From NCBI GenBank assembly GCA_019914995.1, contig CM034144.1, positions 1,064,001 to 1,128,000 on the forward strand: a DNA stretch of 64,000 bases. The letters are read 5' to 3'. Each line of letters opens with the position of its first letter. Position 1 is the first letter of the stretch. The stretch comes from Acanthochlamys bracteata. Taxonomy: Eukaryota; Streptophyta; Magnoliopsida; Pandanales; Velloziaceae. Positions 14,506 to 27,746 of this stretch are shown here, piece after piece. Below the pieces are notes generated by a model. The model was not told the origin of the DNA. It did no database searches and worked only from the letters and a program-made list of their open reading frames with translations. The position numbers and the translations under genes were made by a program.

Positions 14506-15707
14506 TAATTAATCACTTATTAATTAAAAATACTAATAAAAATTTTATATTATAAATGAATTTTAAAATTAAATTTAAAAAAAAAAGTTTTTGATAAAAA
14601 AAGTTATTTGAAGTTTTAAATTTATTTTGTATTAAGAGTGAGTTTGAAAAAAAAAAGAGGGCGTAAAACAAGCCCTTAGCCGAGGACGCAATTACTCGGA
14701 CAAGAGGTAGTGACATTTGGTGTAAAAAGAAAAGTGCCAGGAATTGCGCCACAAATATGTATGAACATGTTTGGCTAAATTTAAAATTTAAAAATTTTTA
14801 ATAAAAATTATTATTTATATAATTTTGCTGAAAAAAGTGACGGTTGATTTTTTAATTAAAAAAAGTTTTTTTTTAATTTTATTTAAGATAGCGTTGCAGT
14901 TTCCTTATTATTGTATTCGAGAAACATTATTCACAAGTAGAAACATTAAATTTGCACACACGTCTTGTTTATTATTTAATATATGAGAAAATAAGGCACA
15001 TTTAATGTTATAGTTAGTGTCTGTTAAGTTTAATATATGAACTAATTTTTTATGCAAAGTTAGATTTATATATTTATATTAATTAATTACATATATGAGC
15101 TAAACAGACACAAAATAAAAGAGAAGTTTGGTAATGTTTATGTAACGAAGTTTTTTAAGAATGAAACGTATTCTAAAAAATTTTTCAGCGACTTTTATTG
15201 ATTAAGAAAATAATAAATTTTACATATATAAATAGAATAGAATATATTTATTCGTGCCACTATAAGTGCTAGATTTTTAAATTTAATATTTATTATGAAA
15301 TATAAAGAATAGAATAAAATTTGAATGAGCTAAAATTTTTATTGAAATATTTTTTAGTTATAATTTTATATATTTAATGATGAAGATTGAATATAAAAAA
15401 TTAGTCATCTAAATATGATCAAAGAGAGCATATTAATATTAATATTTTATTCCTATAAAATTATACGCTATATAATTTTTTTTATATTTTAAAAATTTGG
15501 AAAAAATTATAAAAAATTATGGAAATGAAGTACTTATTTAAAATAATTTTTAATAAGTTGTTTTCAGTCCGAAAAACACATTTTTAGTGAAATATCTAAT
15601 TCCTAAAAATTAAAATGAAAAAAGAAAATCGAATATTTCAGAAAATGTGGATTAATTGAATTATAAACTCCTTGTTTATTTCTCCAAAACTTCAGAGAAG
15701 CAAATCA
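14506..15707. other. AT-rich spacer between HCT and small membrane protein gene
   Basis: 3' flank of HCT followed by low-complexity A/T sequence. No gene or intact mobile element seen. Confidence 0.5.
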
Positions 15708-16091
15708 ATGGCGGGGCCAACCGACGACGGCATGGCCGCAACCGGCGGTGGAGATGATTGGATAGCAATAGACAAAGCAGAACACTTCCTAGCTTGTTTC
15801 TCAATCACACTATTCATCTCAACCGCCGCAGCTCTCAGTCGCCGGCCGCTTCTCCGCCACTGGAGCACCGTTGTGGGGTCCATCGCTGGACTTCTTGCCG
15901 GTGCCCTTAAAGAATTCGCTGATTATCTCTTAACTTCTGCATCCGCTAAGGACGCCGCTGCTGATGTCGCTGGAGTTATTATCGCCTTGGTTTCGATTTC
16001 GGTTCTTCGCTGTTTTAACCATCGCCGTCGCCGTCCTCGGCAGTTGAAAGACGAATCGGAACAAATTGGTGATGTGGTTTCGATTGTTTGA
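15708..16091 (+). CDS. Small predicted membrane protein, 127 aa
   Basis: Single exon. The ATG at 15708 (MAGPTDDG) has a good context (aatcaATGGCG); an earlier in-frame ATG exists at 15672 (MFISPKLQ). Three hydrophobic stretches: HFLACFSITLFISTAAAL, VVGSIAGLLAGALKEFADYLL and VAGVIIALVSISVL, then a basic tail (NHRRRRPRQ). The pattern DKxxHFxxxFSIT ... GxxKEFxD ... SAKDxxADxxG resembles the YfiM/DUF2279 type of small membrane proteins known from bacteria and present in plants; that link is from memory. Higher GC than its surroundings supports coding. Function unknown. Confidence 0.72.
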   Translation: MAGPTDDGMAATGGGDDWIAIDKAEHFLACFSITLFISTAAALSRRPLLRHWSTVVGSIAGLLAGALKEFADYLLTSASAKDAAADVAGVIIALVSISVLRCFNHRRRRPRQLKDESEQIGDVVSIV

Positions 16092-19000
16092 TGAAACATT
16101 GAAACTTTTTTGGATGGAATGAGTGAAGATGGGATGGAATGTGTGAAGATGGGATTTTTGTTGGATTGGTGGCTTAAAGAAATTGGTAAGAACAATTTTT
16201 TTTTCTCTCTCTTCTTCCCTCTTAAATTCTTGTTTATTACACATTTAAATTTGATCACTTGTTCATGGAATGCTTGACATTTTTCCTTCATAGGTATTCT
16301 TTTTTTTTTTTTTTTTTTTTTTTTTTTGGTAATTTTTTTGTTTTGTTTGTGTGTGTGTGTGTGTGGATATGTTCTGCTTTTGCTTAGACTATTTATGTAT
16401 GTGACTATGGTAGTAAAGACTCAAATAAAACTGAAGGATTTAAGGCAGTTTTTCGTCATTGTTCATCTATAAATAAATCTTTTAATTATGCATTGGTGAA
16501 AATGTTTAGTAATGCAAAGATCGTTGCTTGTATTTGTACTTATCTTTTTCCTTCATGAAGTATTGCGATGATTTTCAATGTTGTTTTATGATTGGAAAGG
16601 GCTATAGCAATTATTCAGGTGAAGGATTTATGATGAATAGTTTGGATTGCTTGATTAGGGAAAAGTCTGTTGATTTAATCTGCAGCTTGACCTATTTGTT
16701 GCACTTAGTGTAGTGTAGTCTCTATGAATACCTAAAGATATTTTGGTCTTCTTGACATCCAGGAATCTTCATGCATTCTAATAGCTCAAGCCATACATTT
16801 TCTTTTTGGTGAATCTTTCAAGTGATACATTAAGAATCTTGTTGTTGTTTGCTCATACAGATATATCTAAAAGCTTGCATCACCACTGGATTCATCTTCT
16901 TTGTAGTCATTAACAATTCTTCTTCATAGCTAGTTGTAGGTTGATTAGTGCTTTTCCTCGTAAGTAGTGCTTGATTGCTGGAATAATGCCTCTAGTTTCA
17001 AGCTTTAAAATGACAATTTATGGGGCCATCATAGTTGATTATCGTACTGTTATTAGAAATTAAAGTAGCCACTGTAGGCCCTGATATGTGAAGGCATACT
17101 GTTGGTTGAAAACTTTGTTGTTGTTAATCATCATGCAGCTAATGTGGATTATTATGAAACTGCTACCTGAGTCGTTAGCTCATGCACACTGTTGTGATTG
17201 AAATGCAGATAATTTGCGTCTTCATGTTTCATTGTCATTCTATATGTGAAGAGGTTTTGCCATGGCGTGAAAGTTGGCCTCTTCCTTTGGAGACATCCCC
17301 TTTGATGATACACAGTAATGTTGTTTATTACATTCCCTCTATTAAAACCAAACAGCATAGAATATTGATGGTTAGATTGATACCGATCGACAAAACCTCA
17401 ATTGTAACAGCTACTCTTGCTAGCTCAATATAAAATTTCCTCATCTCTTCAAGGGGTGGTTTAATTTGTCTTCTCAAAGTGTTACTTGTCTACCTTTCTC
17501 TCTGGAAAGGTTCCACATTTGACGTTGCTTTTCTAGTTCTAAAACTTTGTTCTATGTGTGGGTTTTGGTCTTTTAACGATGTTCTTAACCTGCTGCAGAA
17601 TACAAGCACAAGGAGATTGCTGATCAGTTTCAAGAAAAAATAAGAATTGAGTATCACCTCTCTTGGTGCTTTTTTTTGGAGCACAAAATGGAAGATGTGG
17701 TGTGATGGAATGATTAAGCATTCCCTCTTCAGAACTGGCGGATAGAGAGCTGCTGCATATCCAATTTCTCAACAAATGCAAGCTGCATTCAACTGTCCGA
17801 CCTTGTGAGTTTGTGCATCTCGAACTCCTGGAACTGTGCTTTTTACTGCTGCTTCAGTGTTTTTAATCCCGGAAAGCCATTGTTACTGTAGTCGCATTTG
17901 GACTGATATTGCTGAACATAACAACTTGTAACATTTGTTAGCTACCCAAATATATCAACTGTTGCTTGATGTGAATATTCTGCAACTGCTTGAGGAATAA
18001 ATTTGTTTTCTCAGTAGTTCAAGTAAATGAGACCTAGGATGTATCTAAACAAGGTAGCTGAGAGCTTGCTGTAATCAGCTTCTTTCATATGTTTCAGCTA
18101 AAGTACATTCACTTAGTTTGACATCTTGAAACAGCATAAGCCAGTGACAGTAACGCAAAATGTGTTCATCCATTCCAATCAACTATGATGCAGTTGCAAA
18201 ATACTGGAGCTTCACAACTAGTTTGCTCACAACATCTTAACATAAAACCGTGTATTACACTCTAGAACTTCTGAAATCAGGCTTTCCTTTAACCAAGCAA
18301 TGCTGGGCGTTACACTGGTTTTAACACGGAAACTATTAAGCTACAGTTACAGAGAAAATATTTAGATCTTCATATTCTCTGCTTCTTATCATCCAAGACT
18401 GGAAGTTATTGAGATGCGGGTGCTTAGTCCACAGTCAAACCTGCACCCGGTAGAGGTACCATTAGTGCAATTCACAGAATAGCAAGAGATGAGCAAGCAA
18501 AAAGCAGATTACAAGTAAATTCTATTACAGGAAATCTGTTAATATACATCAGTAGGAAACTTCTTACAACGGATGAATCAATAGTCAAGGAAAACTATCT
18601 GCTGTGATTTGCAATAGATAACTTTTGATTTTGGCATTTAGGGCAACATAAGATTCGATTAGAATTTGCTGGAAGCATCAAGAACCACCAGCTAATCATA
18701 AAAACCACGCAGAATGAAGAGGCTCACATTTTGTAAAGACATCCAATTGCAACAGCCTTATAGTTTGTTTAATCATTCACTGGACGGTTTCAGAACTACA
18801 TGCAACAACTATCTTCATGACATCACCATCATGACCCCATTCCTCTTTTATCTCTAACCAAGAAAAAGAGGAAATATATGATGAGAAGTGCTGCTGTAAC
18901 TAATTAAAAAAAGAACCATCGTTTTATTTGTGTTTTGCTCTTTTAACACTGAACTTCAGAAATTATCACCTAGAGACAATGATATAAACAGAAAGAACCA

Positions 19001-19745
19001 AACAATAGATAAAAGATAATTCCAAAAGCTTAGTTAACCTAACAGTCATAAAACATGAATAAAAATCTTGCATTCTTACTTTAGAGAAGAAAATCAATAT
19101 GATAGGTTGAATTTACATGTGTTTGCAAAAACTAAAAACCCAAAACTCATATGAACATAAATACAACTATCAAGGACATTTATAGGCGAGATGCATAACC
19201 ACTCTACTACTGAATTAGCTTCTCTACAGGTGTTGGCAACTATTCCAACATCAAGGACCGTAGAGCATAAAATCATGTCTTCCATTTTGACAAATTCCAT
19301 ATGCATGGACATATGCTTTTTCTGGTTAAGCTGGTAGTTTCCATTTTCAACATGGAAAGTATACAAGCATTAATAAGTTTATCTCTTGTAGTATCCTGGC
19401 TTTTTAACATTAAGGAGATAGCAGAAAGAAAAAAATCAAAGACATCTAAGTGGGAATGGCAAAATAACTAAGGTGTGCAGAACACGCATAGAAAAAATCT
19501 TTACTTTTACCAAGACAATCATGTAGTTCCTAAACTAATAAAGGCTTTTTTGTTTTGGTAAAAGAAAACAAACAAAAGTCAGAGAAGTTCATCAACAACA
19601 GTAACTTAACACAAATTCAATGTCTTGAATTCGTAAGATAAACATATCCTACTCTTCAAATTACAATCAAAATTAAAGCAGCAAGAACATCATCATCATC
19701 ATCATCAACAGCAACAATAACAAAAGGGTTATCTGTTACCTAATC
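16092..19745. other. Noncoding stretch between 127-aa gene and PMP3-like gene
   Basis: Mixed composition, richer in GC than the AT-rich spacers, with only short ORFs and no family resemblance in six frames. It may contain long UTRs of the flanking genes or an unrecognised noncoding transcript. A short (ATC)n tract lies at 19688-19706. Confidence 0.4.
16300..16327 (+). repeat. Poly-T run (28 T)
   Basis: Uninterrupted T tract downstream of the 127-aa gene, followed closely by a GT microsatellite (about 16348-16364). Confidence 0.95.
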
Positions 19746-20068
19746 TTAAATATTATCATCAGGATGCCAGTAATCCTTTGGGACACGTTCACGAGGTATA
19801 GCGATGATCACATAGACGGCATAGATCATTCCGGGCACATAACCAAGAACTGTCAACACCACAGAGATCCAAAACTCTAGCTGTGCTCCACAAATCAACA
19901 CCGATTAACCAATTTGCAACCAACAATCGATCGAAACAACAAAGAGAAGAAGAAGAAGAAGAGATCTAGATTATTTCTTACGCTGCAGCAGCCATGGCGA
20001 AGGCAAACTCCCAACGGTGGGAGAAGGAGAGCGATCACGATCTCGAGAAACGTGCAGCAAACTCCCAT
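19746..20068 (-). CDS. RCI2/PMP3-family proteolipid (low-temperature and salt responsive), 73 aa
   Basis: Two exons on the minus strand: 20068-19982 (29 aa) and 19880-19746 (44 aa), joined in phase 0 over a 101-bp intron with GTAAGA donor and CACAG acceptor. Exon 1 reads MGVCCTFLEIVIALLLPPLG then VCLRHGCCS; exon 2 reads LEFWISVVLTVLGYVPGMIY and continues to a polar tail ending DYWHPDDNI. The LLPPLGV..RHGC and E-F-W..LTVLGYVPGxIYA signatures define the UPF0057/PMP3 family: two membrane helices in the plasma membrane or endomembranes, linked to membrane potential and salt or cold tolerance. The extra C-terminal tail of about 19 residues marks the long-tail subtype. Both exons are short, so ORF finders miss the gene. 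Confidence is high because motif, splice sites and phase all agree. Confidence 0.93.
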
Positions 20069-21921
20069 GGCTATTCTATTTCTTCGCTTCGCTTCTCTTC
20101 TCTTCTTGAGAAATTGAGATCAGTAACACGTTTTACTGAAATAATTAAAAAAGAAGTGGATAAAACGTTAATCAAATTTACATCAACAGTCCATTAATAA
20201 CAGGAATAAACTTTTCATGTTAGGAACACGTATGATATAATATGTAATGTTGGATATAGCTATTTTTTAAAATAGTGTGTTTGTTTAAAATGAATCAAAC
20301 AAAGATGCATTGTAGCAGTAGAAACAAAAATGGACTGATCTGATTAAACAACTGTACTGGTTTATGACACGTGGATTGTTTGACGCATACGTGGACTTCA
20401 CGGAAACAACTAGATCAGGATAAGGTAAAATTAAAATAAAAAACCAATATTTATCTCATAATTACTAAGTCTTAAGACAAAATTTTCATTATTTTAATTC
20501 ATTTTTATAATAAATTTCTTATAATTTTTAATATTTATTAAAAATTTAATAAATACAAAACTCTATATTTTATATATTTTCTTCTAGACACTCACCAACA
20601 TCCTTAAAAGATTTTTCTAAAAAGAGAACAATCATGAATATCAGTTGTTTAAACCTAATGGGTCTCTCACATAGTGCCACGTACCTAATCATCACCAGAA
20701 GGATCTTTAATTTTGGAGGACTCAAAAATCAAAATTTTAATCTTTAGGGTTCCATTGTAAACTTTCAGAAATAAAATTTTTAATTTTTCGAGATAAATAA
20801 CAAGACAACAACAAACTCCCCAGGCCATTTTATTTCGCAATTAATCTTACTAATACGGTTGGTATTTTTCTTTCAAATTTATTTTTATTGTTCTACGGAT
20901 GCAAGTACGTAATTAATTCATTTTATATGTATTTTTGGTAATAATTTTTTCAGTGGATTTGTGGTTTTGTTTACCAGTTAATTCCTGTTTTTCTACGCAG
21001 TGAGTGGGTGTAATTCTGTTTGATGCTATTCGATTATTGAGATTTGTTGTTTTCCAGTGGAATTCTGTTTCGGTTTTGATGATTTGTTGAGTTGATTTGA
21101 AGTAATGGTGTAGTGGCAGTACGGGGGCTAGTCTTTTGAGGCAATTGAATTCCAATTTTGGAATAGTATTTGGGTTTAAGTTTTGGTTTTTGTTTTGGCA
21201 ATATGTTCACTGATTTTGTTTCTTCCTTGAAAGGAAGTGTTACAGACTTATAGTTCAAATTATTCTGTTCTAGTAATGCTTTTTTTTTCTTGCTTGGTGT
21301 TATTTGGTGAATATAATTATGCGAAATGAGGTTGTATGTTTACATGCGAATACCTTGAAGAGAAAATTTTGAGTTTGGATATTTTCTTGACTTTTATCTT
21401 TGCTTTGTTACAGATTAATTCATTTTTATATTTTTCTTAATTTGGAATAGGAAGTAGATGAGTATATGTAACGGTCAGTGATTGTTTTCCTTTGTGTTTC
21501 CTTAATTTTGTGTTTTCCTTCAGTTACAATGAGGAAGAAGACTCAGAAAATCTGATGCTGGTTAACTGAAGAAATAAATTTAATACAAACGATCTTAGAC
21601 ATGCTTGTATTAGGTTTTACTGGTAGCTGATATTGTGTGTATCGTTACTTCATATTGTTTCTTGGCTTGCTTAATTACTACTTTTTTACATGTACATTTT
21701 AGCATGTACACCAACTTATTTCTTCGTAATGGGTTCTATTCATTAAATACCTTATGGGTTTATTTCATTATCAATAATTTTTTGTCGCATGCTTACTTGA
21801 CTAGATATGAGAGCTATTGTCTGGGGACATTACTGAAGTTTGCAGGTTTGTTCCGGATAACCTTTTATGTTTCTTCGTTTTAGTTTCCCAATATATGATG
21901 GATGATTATATGTTTCCAGAA
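20069..21921. other. Divergent spacer: PMP3-like promoter and PP2C 5' region
   Basis: Lies between divergently oriented genes. The T-rich part from about 20880 to 21921 probably holds the PP2C leader, perhaps with a leader intron, since the ATG sits just after intron-like sequence. No coding sequence recognised. Confidence 0.4.
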
Positions 21922-24900
21922 ATGGGTGTATATCTAAGCACTCCAAAAACAGAGAAGTTCTCTGAAGATGGAGAAAATTCTAGACTAAGATATGGCTTGT
22001 CATCTATGCAAGGATGGCGTACTTCAATGGAAGACGCTGTAAGTATATATCAGTTTTTTTCATTCAACGTAGCGTAGTTCTCATCACTTCCTTATAGCTT
22101 CTTGTGCCCGTGGGCCTCTTTTTGGCTAGTACCACCAACTTAGTATTGGTGGGGATTTAGGTTATTTTCCACATCGGTATTGATAAATGATGTATTATTT
22201 TGTCCTTAATGCATTAACCATGATAGAGCACTGCCAAAAGGCTAGTTTGGCTAAACTTCTGGTTAGTTTTTACTTCCATGCTTGATGGTAGTCGTGTTAT
22301 GCATGTGGAGAGTTATCTTGTAGTGACCATAAAGCTTGTGATCGCTAGTTGCTCCCTAGCATTTCTTTTCTTTATTTTTCAAGTAAAAGTATTAGCATTA
22401 GTTGACGTTTTAGAGGACTTTCATGCATTCTACCATTTTGATGAAGAAATGCTCTGGGAAGTTAGCTTTGAAGTCTTCAGTATTGGCTCCATACATCTTT
22501 GATATTGCTTGTTGGTCTAAATTAAGGATATTTCATAAGGAAGTCAATGGAGTATGCCATTTGAAGTCATGGCCTATCGGTTCAAGTAAGTTGTTTTGTA
22601 GTTGTAATGAGATTTGGGTTCACAGGTTGTATTGACAGAATTATCTAGCCTTAAGTATTTTCGTTATATGTTTCAACTATCCTAATTAGGATATTAGGAT
22701 AGTTATCTAGCAATGAACAATGTGATGCCCGTTTATTCCAATAATTACATATCCGATTTGACCGATGGACGAATATGCAAGCATACGTTTCATGCTTTCC
22801 TGCTAGGATTGGAAATCCTGTATTTTACATAACCATTACGATCGAGTCCTTGGGTTTCCGAAATAGTGTAATGTAAAAAGAAGTGCTTCGAATCATTGCT
22901 ATTTGACTCGGACCTGTTCTGAAAAAGTCGAGGTATTTCGAATTGTTTGTTGACACGGACAAAGTAAGGGAAAATCTCTGAAATGATTTCAATATTGAAC
23001 CTTGGACATATAATAGTTCCGAATCGAATCTCTTTAGAAAGAAGATCTTTTGCCTCATGGTAGCCTGCTTTAGTCCCCTTACGAAACTTGTGGGCCAAGT
23101 CAAGATGGTACTGTTGGCTAAATCCGTAGGACTTCCTATAGTTGACCAACTGTAAAGTAGGCAATGCCATTATATTATACCTGTGATTTTGGTTTTGGCA
23201 TGCTAATTTCACTTTGGCATAGTTTTTAGGATCTTCATCTGATTGTAACTTATTGTGGTCTGTGCAAGGTGATGGTCTTACCTGATGCTTGCATCTTGGT
23301 CTATATGAGCATGTTTCTATTTTACTGATGCTTTTGTCTTTATCACTCGTCAGCATTCTACTCTGCCAGATCTCGATGATTGCACTTCATTCTTTGGTGT
23401 TTATGATGGTCATGGAGGTAAAGACTTTGGTCTCAGTATAAGCTTTGAGAATATGTGATTATTATCTCAAACTACATATTAACATTTCTGTTTGTTGTTG
23501 TGAGTTAATTGTTTGTCTTTTACATTTAACTCCATTTTCTCAAGTATACTGCTTGCACGATGATGCTCTCTCTTTGCTCTGTTGTAAATGTTTTTGACAA
23601 TTGTTATGTGCCAAAAGCTCCGTTCTAGTAGTCTGTAGCTATAAGTTGTGTCCCTCCTAGCTGCATCTTACTAGTGGCTTCAAAACTAGTAGTGACTCAC
23701 GTATTACATATAAATATGACGTGTATTTTCATGTTGGCTGCAAAGATGATGTAGAGGGTCTCCATTACATTTCAATAATTTTCAATCTTCTCTTTGTTGT
23801 GATGTGCTTGCTATTGAGTGAGACAATACCTATGATTCTGACACAGCTTTTAAGGTCAGTTATGCAATTTTCTAAAGCTTTAGAATCACACATCAACTAC
23901 CTGAATACTTTCAAAATGAGCACGTGATCATAAGTTCCTTATGTTATGGCCGCCCTGTGATGTTGACTTAATACCCCGAGTTTCAGTTGTAAATTACTGT
24001 TTAGTGAAACGATTTCTAAATAAGAGTGCTATCTGTCTTCCTAAGCAGGAAAGGTAGTGGCTAAGTTCTGCGCTAAGTATCTGCACACCGAGGTTCTAAA
24101 AAGTGAAGCCTGTTCAGGTGGTGATCTTGGTGTTTCTCTACAGAAGGCTTTCTTAAGGTTGGTATCTTTTTCTCTTTTCCACTTATTTTTAAAATCCTTG
24201 AAATAGGTACTGTTTTCAGATGTCTTACTGTATTTAGTTGAAAGAAATTTTCAGTTTGGTGAAATTTTTATCCTGGTTTTAATTTTAAATCTGGCAGAAT
24301 GGACGATATGATGAAAGGACAGCGGGGATGGAGAGAGTTAGCTATATTAGGAGATAAGGTGAACAATCTGACTCGCATGATAGAAGGCTTGATATGGTCG
24401 CCAAAGGGTGCTGATTCCAGTGACCAAGCAGATCGATGGACAACTGAAGAGGTAGGTTATTTTTCTATTTTAAATAAAAGAGGTGATTAGCTTTTTCTAT
24501 GGGGACATCTTAAAACACTACAAGCACTGATTTGTTGAAAGTCAATACCTTCAGTATAGGTTTCGCGTGTGTCATTTTTGTTGTACCATGTATCAGTTTC
24601 ATGCTCTGTTCACAGAATGTTTCGAAGTATTTGCACTCTTATTTTTTATGCTTTGTTTGGTAAAGCCTTAGAAATTATGTACCAGTTTATTGTGGTTCAC
24701 CAGCAAATCTTCTACTTTACATTTAGTCGCTTATGACCTATTAAAGAGACATGTACTTTAAGTTTTACTGTTCTTACATGGAACATTTGCTGTTAGGTCT
24801 TTTTTTTGTTTTGTTTTGTAAAGGAGCTGACCGAGATTCGTAGCACTGCTTTAAGTTAGAGAAAATATCGCTCCAGCTAATAAGCAATTTGAGACTCATT

Positions 24901-27746
24901 TTATTAGATATGAGATGAAAACTAACAGTGCAGCTTCAGTTTGGCATTATTCTGTGTATTTGTTTTATATATGTTGTGTAGAAGTCCACTATTTAGACTG
25001 ATGTTCTTGCTTGCTATAATAGTCTTCCTCTAGTATCTTGTGGGGCACTTACACTCGGTTGTGCATTACATTGTGTTCAAGCTCTTAGACAGGGAAACTT
25101 TCTTTTCTTCGCTTCAATGGATCCATTAACTGTTGCTTGATGCGTAATTAAGAAACTTTTTTGCCAATCGCCATTTCATTTTATTTGGCTCTCTTTTGTG
25201 AACTAACCATGTTCAAACTGCTTCCTGAGATATTGTCTTGATAACTGCCATGCTATCTTTTTCTTGTAAAGACATGCAACAGCAGGTGTCATCGTTAGGA
25301 GTTCACTGTTTGTCTGGTGCTCACATTTTTAGAGCAGCTTATCTAAGTTAAAATTATAAAAAAAAAAAGACGACGACATTCTTAGAGCATTCTTATTACC
25401 TTTGCTTGGAGTATTTATCTGTAGACCATTGTCTCAAGGCTGATGCCAGTATAGCTCTGCACCCATTCCATCTGTATCTAGGCCATCAACTCCCATTCTA
25501 TTTCATAGCCATTTCTTTTTGTTTCTGATAAACTTTTAAGTGGTTACTTACTAGTTCTAATTGGTGATGTGCCTGCATGTTACTTGTGACATAAATGTGC
25601 ACATTGTCTTTTCAAGATCTGTGCATGTAATTTTACTTGATTCGACATAGAGAAAATGCATTTTTTTCAGTTATCATAATGCTGAATACCAATGCTTGGA
25701 AGCTTTGTCTAGATACCAGATGGAGTAGGTCAACAAAGGTGCTGTAGTTGTACTTATGGAGTGGCTATTTCTGAGTATTTGAAGTGCAGCCTTTAGGTTA
25801 CTAGGTGCAAGGCTCTAAGCTCTTTGCTAGACAAACACGATAGGTTCTCAGTTGGAACCAAAGATTTAAGACTCTAGCAGCAACAATTTTCTTTTGTTGT
25901 TATACATTCTCAGATTTGTTTGGTATTGTTATTTGATAAAACCTTTCCTACACTAACCTAGTTTAATAACTCTGCATCCTTCGAAATAAAGTTCTTTTTA
26001 TATATGAGATGATATTTATGAACCTGGATATGTAATTAGGGACCACATTCTGATTTTTCTGGACCATCGGCCGGAAGTACGGCCTGTGTGGCAGTCTTAA
26101 GAAAGAACAAGTTGTTTGTGGCAAATGCCGGTGATTCTCGCTGTGTTATATCAAGAAAGGGCCAGGTGATTTACTCTTCTATCATTTTAGTTATTTCGAT
26201 ACATGTTCATTTTCTGACATACCCCATGGGTATATTTCTTGGGATGATGCTTGTCATAGTCATTTATCATTACAGGCATATAATTTGTCAAGGGATCACA
26301 AGCCAGAACTTGAGGCTGAGAGAGACAGGATATTAAAAGCCGGAGGCTTTATTCATGGAGGAAGAATAAACGGAAGTTTAAACCTTGCTAGAGCAATAGG
26401 TCCCTGTCTAACCACCCTTGTGCATAAGTGAGGGTGCCATGTCAGATTTATATGATCTGAGTATTCCTCCTTGCAGGAGACATGGAATTTAAGCAGAACA
26501 AGACTTTACCTGCTGAAAAGCAAATTGTAACAGCCAATCCAGATGTAAACATTGTAAGTATTGACCGTACTGTTACCTCTGCTTCATCTTCCATTTATCC
26601 TTTACGGGTCTCTTTTAGCAGTCTTCTTGTTTCATATATCTGTTTTTCTAGGTTGACCTTTGTGAAGACGATGACTTTATTGTTCTTGCCTGTGATGGAA
26701 TCTGGTGAGACTTTATTTGAGAAAACTAGTATTCTTTTAATCTGTTTTCATCTGTTAAAAGCAAATCCATTTTTTTGATATTTTCATCTTTATTAATTTC
26801 TTTGATAAATTTAAATGGGGTTTTTAAGTAACTTTGCTGAGTGATAGTGCTATCAATTGTGGCTTTTTTATTACTTAGTTAACCATCATAGCCTTTGCTT
26901 AGAAATTAGAATATCCATAAATGATCAAAATTAAATGATTGTTGTTTGACTATGCTTGCTTTCATAGTCAAATGCTTTTATGGGCTAAACTAATAGAATA
27001 TACTTGATCAAACAATTTTTAAGGGGCATCTGATTCTGTTTTTAAGACAAAATAGAAACTAGCTGTTTTATTTACTGCAACACCTAATATGTTTGGATAT
27101 ATTTGACTTATTGGTAAAATTGTTATGTTATCTCATCGTCTTGTTTTAGTGTCATAAAGGTAAATGTGATCTTCTGACGTCAAAGAATAACTTAAACAAA
27201 AACTTTTTTGTTTATATAGGGATTGCATGTCAAGCCAGCAGCTGGTCGACTTCATCCATGAACATATCAAAACTGTAAGTACCAAGCGTAGTTTTCTTGA
27301 AACTTCTTCCATTTATGCAATTTGATTTGATACTTTGATCAGTCTTTACAAAGAATTTGTCATTTCTGCATGTTATCAAATGTTCAAGCTCTTGCATTCA
27401 TTATTAAGACAAATTCTATCAAATACATGAACATGATTCTCCAATTATTATTTTTGAAAAATTCTCGTTCTATAGCATTACTAGATAGTTGCGTTGTTAG
27501 AGTTCTTCTTTATGTAACAAATACGAACATTTTAAATTGATTTGCTTACACTGGTCTTTATAGGAGAGCTGTCTCTCTGCGGTCTGTGAAAAAGTGCTAG
27601 ATCGGTGTTTGGCTCCTGTAGCAGGTGGAGAGGGATGTGATAACATGACAATGATCTTGGTACAGTTCAAGAAACCTATCGTCTCCGACGACCAGAAAAT
27701 AGAACAGTTACCTCCGTCTGCACCAGAAGAAACACATACAACCTAA
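21922..27746 (+). CDS. PP2C60: Protein phosphatase 2C (PP2C60-type)
   Basis: Ten exons: 21922-22038, 23354-23417, 24049-24157, 24298-24451, 26040-26165, 26276-26399, 26477-26553, 26652-26704, 27220-27274, 27564-27746; all phases close, 353 aa. It is an Mg/Mn-dependent Ser/Thr phosphatase. Metal-binding and family motifs are present: [21 protein letters not shown] (exon 2), [13 protein letters not shown] (GSTACVAV, exon 5), [27 protein letters not shown] (split over exons 8 and 9) and GCDNMT (exon 10). The start [19 protein letters not shown] (a potential myristoylation Gly at position 2) and the long insert [17 protein letters not shown] match the Arabidopsis At4g31860 (PP2C60) type, as does the length. 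No ABA-clade features are seen. Target unknown. The next recognisable large gene downstream is PGR3, the Arabidopsis neighbour as I remember it. Confidence 0.95.
22730..23085 (-). mobile_element. Nuclear plastid DNA (NUPT) with ndhB fragment in PP2C intron 1
   Basis: On the minus strand 22793-22734 reads [18 protein letters not shown], the plastid NdhB protein (NDH complex subunit). The match breaks off after the GI that follows. The adjoining sequence up to about 23085 gives an unusually long open frame and looks to me like plastid inverted-repeat sequence near ndhB/rps7, but I hold that part less firmly. Only a fragment is present, with no start or functional context. Confidence 0.7.

Noticed and set aside
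18418..18456. Short inverted repeat GGGTGC / GCACCC as a possible hairpin or microRNA
   Set aside because: Only six to seven paired bases with an unpaired interior; far too weak for a precursor.
22790..23356. 188-codon open frame on the minus strand inside PP2C intron 1
   Set aside because: It lies over the plastid-derived insert and ends at the ndhB start of the fragment. No start context or protein family is recognisable, so it is treated as a relic of the insertion and not as a gene.
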